From positions 37,730-101,729 of the forward strand of contig JBNGDB010000007.1 in the NCBI GenBank assembly GCA_049975245.1: a stretch of DNA of 64,000 bases, in the 5' to 3' direction. Shown one piece after another: positions 62,517-64,000 of this stretch. Source of the DNA: UBA117 sp049975245. GTDB lineage: Archaea; Methanobacteriota; Methanobacteria; Methanobacteriales; Methanobacteriaceae. Within the stretch, counting starts at the first letter, position 1. Every line of letters begins with the position of its first letter. The notes beneath the pieces are model-generated. The model worked only from the letters and a program-made list of their open reading frames with translations. It was not told the origin of the DNA and did no database searches. The translations under genes were made by a program, and so were the position numbers.

Positions 62517-63869
62517 TTAATCATTATCTAAATGTTTTTTTACCAAAGAAATTCCCCATTTTGCCATTTCTTTCGCTTTATCTAGATTTTCAGCCTCTGA
62601 AAAACATCTAAAGATTGGTTCCGTGCCAGAAGGTCTGATAATAACCCATCCTTCGTCAGTAATTATTTTCACGCCATCTGTTGTGTCTAGATCGTAATTT
62701 TGAGTTTCCAGTGCTACTTCTTCCATAACTTGATTTTTCATATCATCAGGACATTTAACCTTCATTTTTTCAGAATAATAGATTGGAAGTTCTTCAATGA
62801 GTTTAGATAATGGTTTATTCTCTTTAACCATAATTTCTATAATTTTTGCAGCTGATAACGCAGAATCTCTCCCATATACAAAATCTGGGAAGATTAAACC
62901 GCCATTTTCCTCTCCGCCAAACAATCCATTTTTATTTTTCAACTCCCTTGCTACAAGTAAATCCCCCACAGCCGTGGCAATAACTTCTCCCCCATATTCT
63001 TTAGCAATATCATAAATGGCAGAAGAAGTTGCGACTGTGGTAACAATTAGTCCTCCCCCATTTTCTATTAACATGTGTTTTTCTACCAGTGCAAATGTTT
63101 TATCTCCGAAAACATAATTTCCATTCTCATCAATACATATTGTCCTATCAGCATCACCATCATGGGCAACACCTAAATCAGCTCCAGTAGCTTTAACCAC
63201 GTCAATTAATTCTTTAAGATTATCTTTGATGGGTTCAGGTTCTCTTCCAGGGAAAAATCCATCTGGTTGACAATTTAAAGTTAAAACTTCACATCCTAGT
63301 TCCCTTAGAATATAAGGCGTGGTAAAACAAGCAGCTCCACTGCCGCAGTCAACTACTACTTTGATGCTAGCTTTCTTTATTGAATCTGCATCTACTCTAC
63401 TTATAACTCCTTCCATATACTCTTCTGTTGCATTATCATTAATTGAATATTCTTTAATTTCCTTCCAAGAAACCCTACCCACAGAATTCTCGAAAAAAAG
63501 GTCTTCAATTTCTTCTTCCATATCATCATGAATTCCAATGCCATCAGAATCCACAAATTTTATACCATTATACTCTGGAGGATTATGGGAAGCTGTAATA
63601 ATTACTCCACCATCGTAATAATTTCTCACTGCATACTGAATGGCTGGTGTGGGTAACATACCCAGATCAAACACTTCACATCCTGCAGAAAGAAGTCCGG
63701 ATGCAACAGCATGTTTTATCATTATGGTGGAAGTTCTGGTGTCACCCCCTATGGCTATTTTACCTTTAACTAATGATCCATAAGCAGCTGATAAATTTGA
63801 TGCAAATTCTGGTGTTAGTTCCGCGTTGGCTAATCTTCTTACTCCAAAGGTTCCAAAAAGTCTTTTCAT
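62517..63869 (-). CDS. GlmM-like phosphohexomutase, second paralogue
   Basis: 450 residues: RLFGTFGVRRLANAELTPEFA, TASHNPPEYNGIKF with the catalytic Ser, AHDGDADRTI, GGEENGGLIF and RPSGTEPIF. It differs from the copy at 56239-57612 in the sugar-specificity loop (GGEENGG versus GGEPSGT). Between them one likely makes GlcN-1-P and the other Man-1-P or Glc-1-P. GGGATA precedes ATG. Transcribed opposite to the ASCH-TPR gene, stops 13 bp apart. Confidence 0.92.
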   Translation of the reverse strand: MKRLFGTFGVRRLANAELTPEFASNLSAAYGSLVKGKIAIGGDTRTSTIMIKHAVASGLLSAGCEVFDLGMLPTPAIQYAVRNYYDGGVIITASHNPPEYNGIKFVDSDGIGIHDDMEEEIEDLFFENSVGRVSWKEIKEYSINDNATEEYMEGVISRVDADSIKKASIKVVVDCGSGAACFTTPYILRELGCEVLTLNCQPDGFFPGREPEPIKDNLKELIDVVKATGADLGVAHDGDADRTICIDENGNYVFGDKTFALVEKHMLIENGGGLIVTTVATSSAIYDIAKEYGGEVIATAVGDLLVARELKNKNGLFGGEENGGLIFPDFVYGRDSALSAAKIIEIMVKENKPLSKLIEELPIYYSEKMKVKCPDDMKNQVMEEVALETQNYDLDTTDGVKIITDEGWVIIRPSGTEPIFRCFSEAENLDKAKEMAKWGISLVKKHLDND

Positions 63870-64000
63870 TATCCCACTATCCTCATGTTTTTGTGTACGA
63901 ATTCTAATATATTTAATTAATTTAATCTAATATAATTAATTAATTTAACAGAGTGTCTGATTTAGTGTGAAAATTTATGAGTTATTAGGGTTCAAATTCA

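Overview
The window comes from a methanogenic archaeon of the order Methanobacteriales, most likely a mesophilic Methanobacterium-like species. It carries archaeal information machinery (TBP, Orc1/Cdc6, FEN-1, Rpp21, S3Ae, S19e, L39e, L31e, LX, eIF6, prefoldin, FtsY, archaeal TopA, AglB) together with methanogen cofactor genes (AksA homocitrate synthase, an HacA/AksD-type aconitase, MptE). The DNA is strongly A+T-rich with very A/T-rich spacers, starts are often TTG or GTG, and GGAGG/GGTGAT ribosome-binding sites are common. As far as I recall, the core gene order follows the MTH1639 to MTH1584 region of Methanothermobacter thermautotrophicus; this is memory, not a search. Layout: 1-4256 holds a 5'-truncated Cdc48/VAT ATPase, S-adenosyl/S-inosylhomocysteine hydrolase and a DUF2119 protein that looks like a zinc hydrolase. 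4291-13094, all on the minus strand, holds a zinc-ribbon membrane protease, FEN-1, a DUF98 chorismate-lyase-like protein, the HacA-type aconitase, AksA, a CYTH enzyme, a B12-dependent ribonucleotide reductase and an unknown helical protein. 13486-24277 holds TBP, a SerB-coiled-coil fusion, a small zinc protein, TopA, AglB, a CBS protein, a DRG GTPase, Thi4 and an AK6-type kinase. 24469-29534 is the archaeal ribosome-biogenesis and translation cluster from Rpp21 to FtsY. 29637-44096 mixes metabolic and accessory genes with MptE, a second-type Cdc6 and archease. A large PAS histidine kinase (44154-47414) separates archease from RtcB. 49279-53157 holds a thionucleoside phosphorylase and then an accessory patch: a broken methyltransferase gene, an XRE/DUF2178 pair, an iron-sulfur flavoprotein, a methyltransferase and a NifX-like protein. 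53675-61260 is a tightly packed plus-strand run: S3Ae, DUF92, ApgM, GlmM-like, GlmU-like, a left-handed beta-helix protein, HisC and a radical-SAM activase. The window ends with an ASCH-TPR protein and a second GlmM-like mutase. How the genes fit together: GlmM-like plus GlmU-like enzymes give UDP-GlcNAc for cell wall and glycans, AglB uses lipid-linked glycans, and DUF92 may feed the polyprenyl-phosphate pool. SAH/SIH hydrolase and the thionucleoside phosphorylase both clear spent SAM products. AksA and HacA make the 2-oxoacid chain of coenzyme B, and MptE makes the pterin of methanopterin. RtcB and archease repair and splice tRNA. The most unusual observations are two genes, nrdJ and the ASCH-TPR gene, whose conserved N-termini extend upstream of any ATG/GTG/TTG, implying initiation at ATA or ATT. 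Others are paired repeats with an ACTTGA core upstream of cdc6, a duplicated palindromic operator before the DUF2178/XRE pair, a minimal cytosolic trypsin-fold protein following a phosphoribosyltransferase, and a 58-residue membrane protein with a strong ribosome-binding site. I saw no CRISPR array, insertion sequence, tRNA or rRNA gene.
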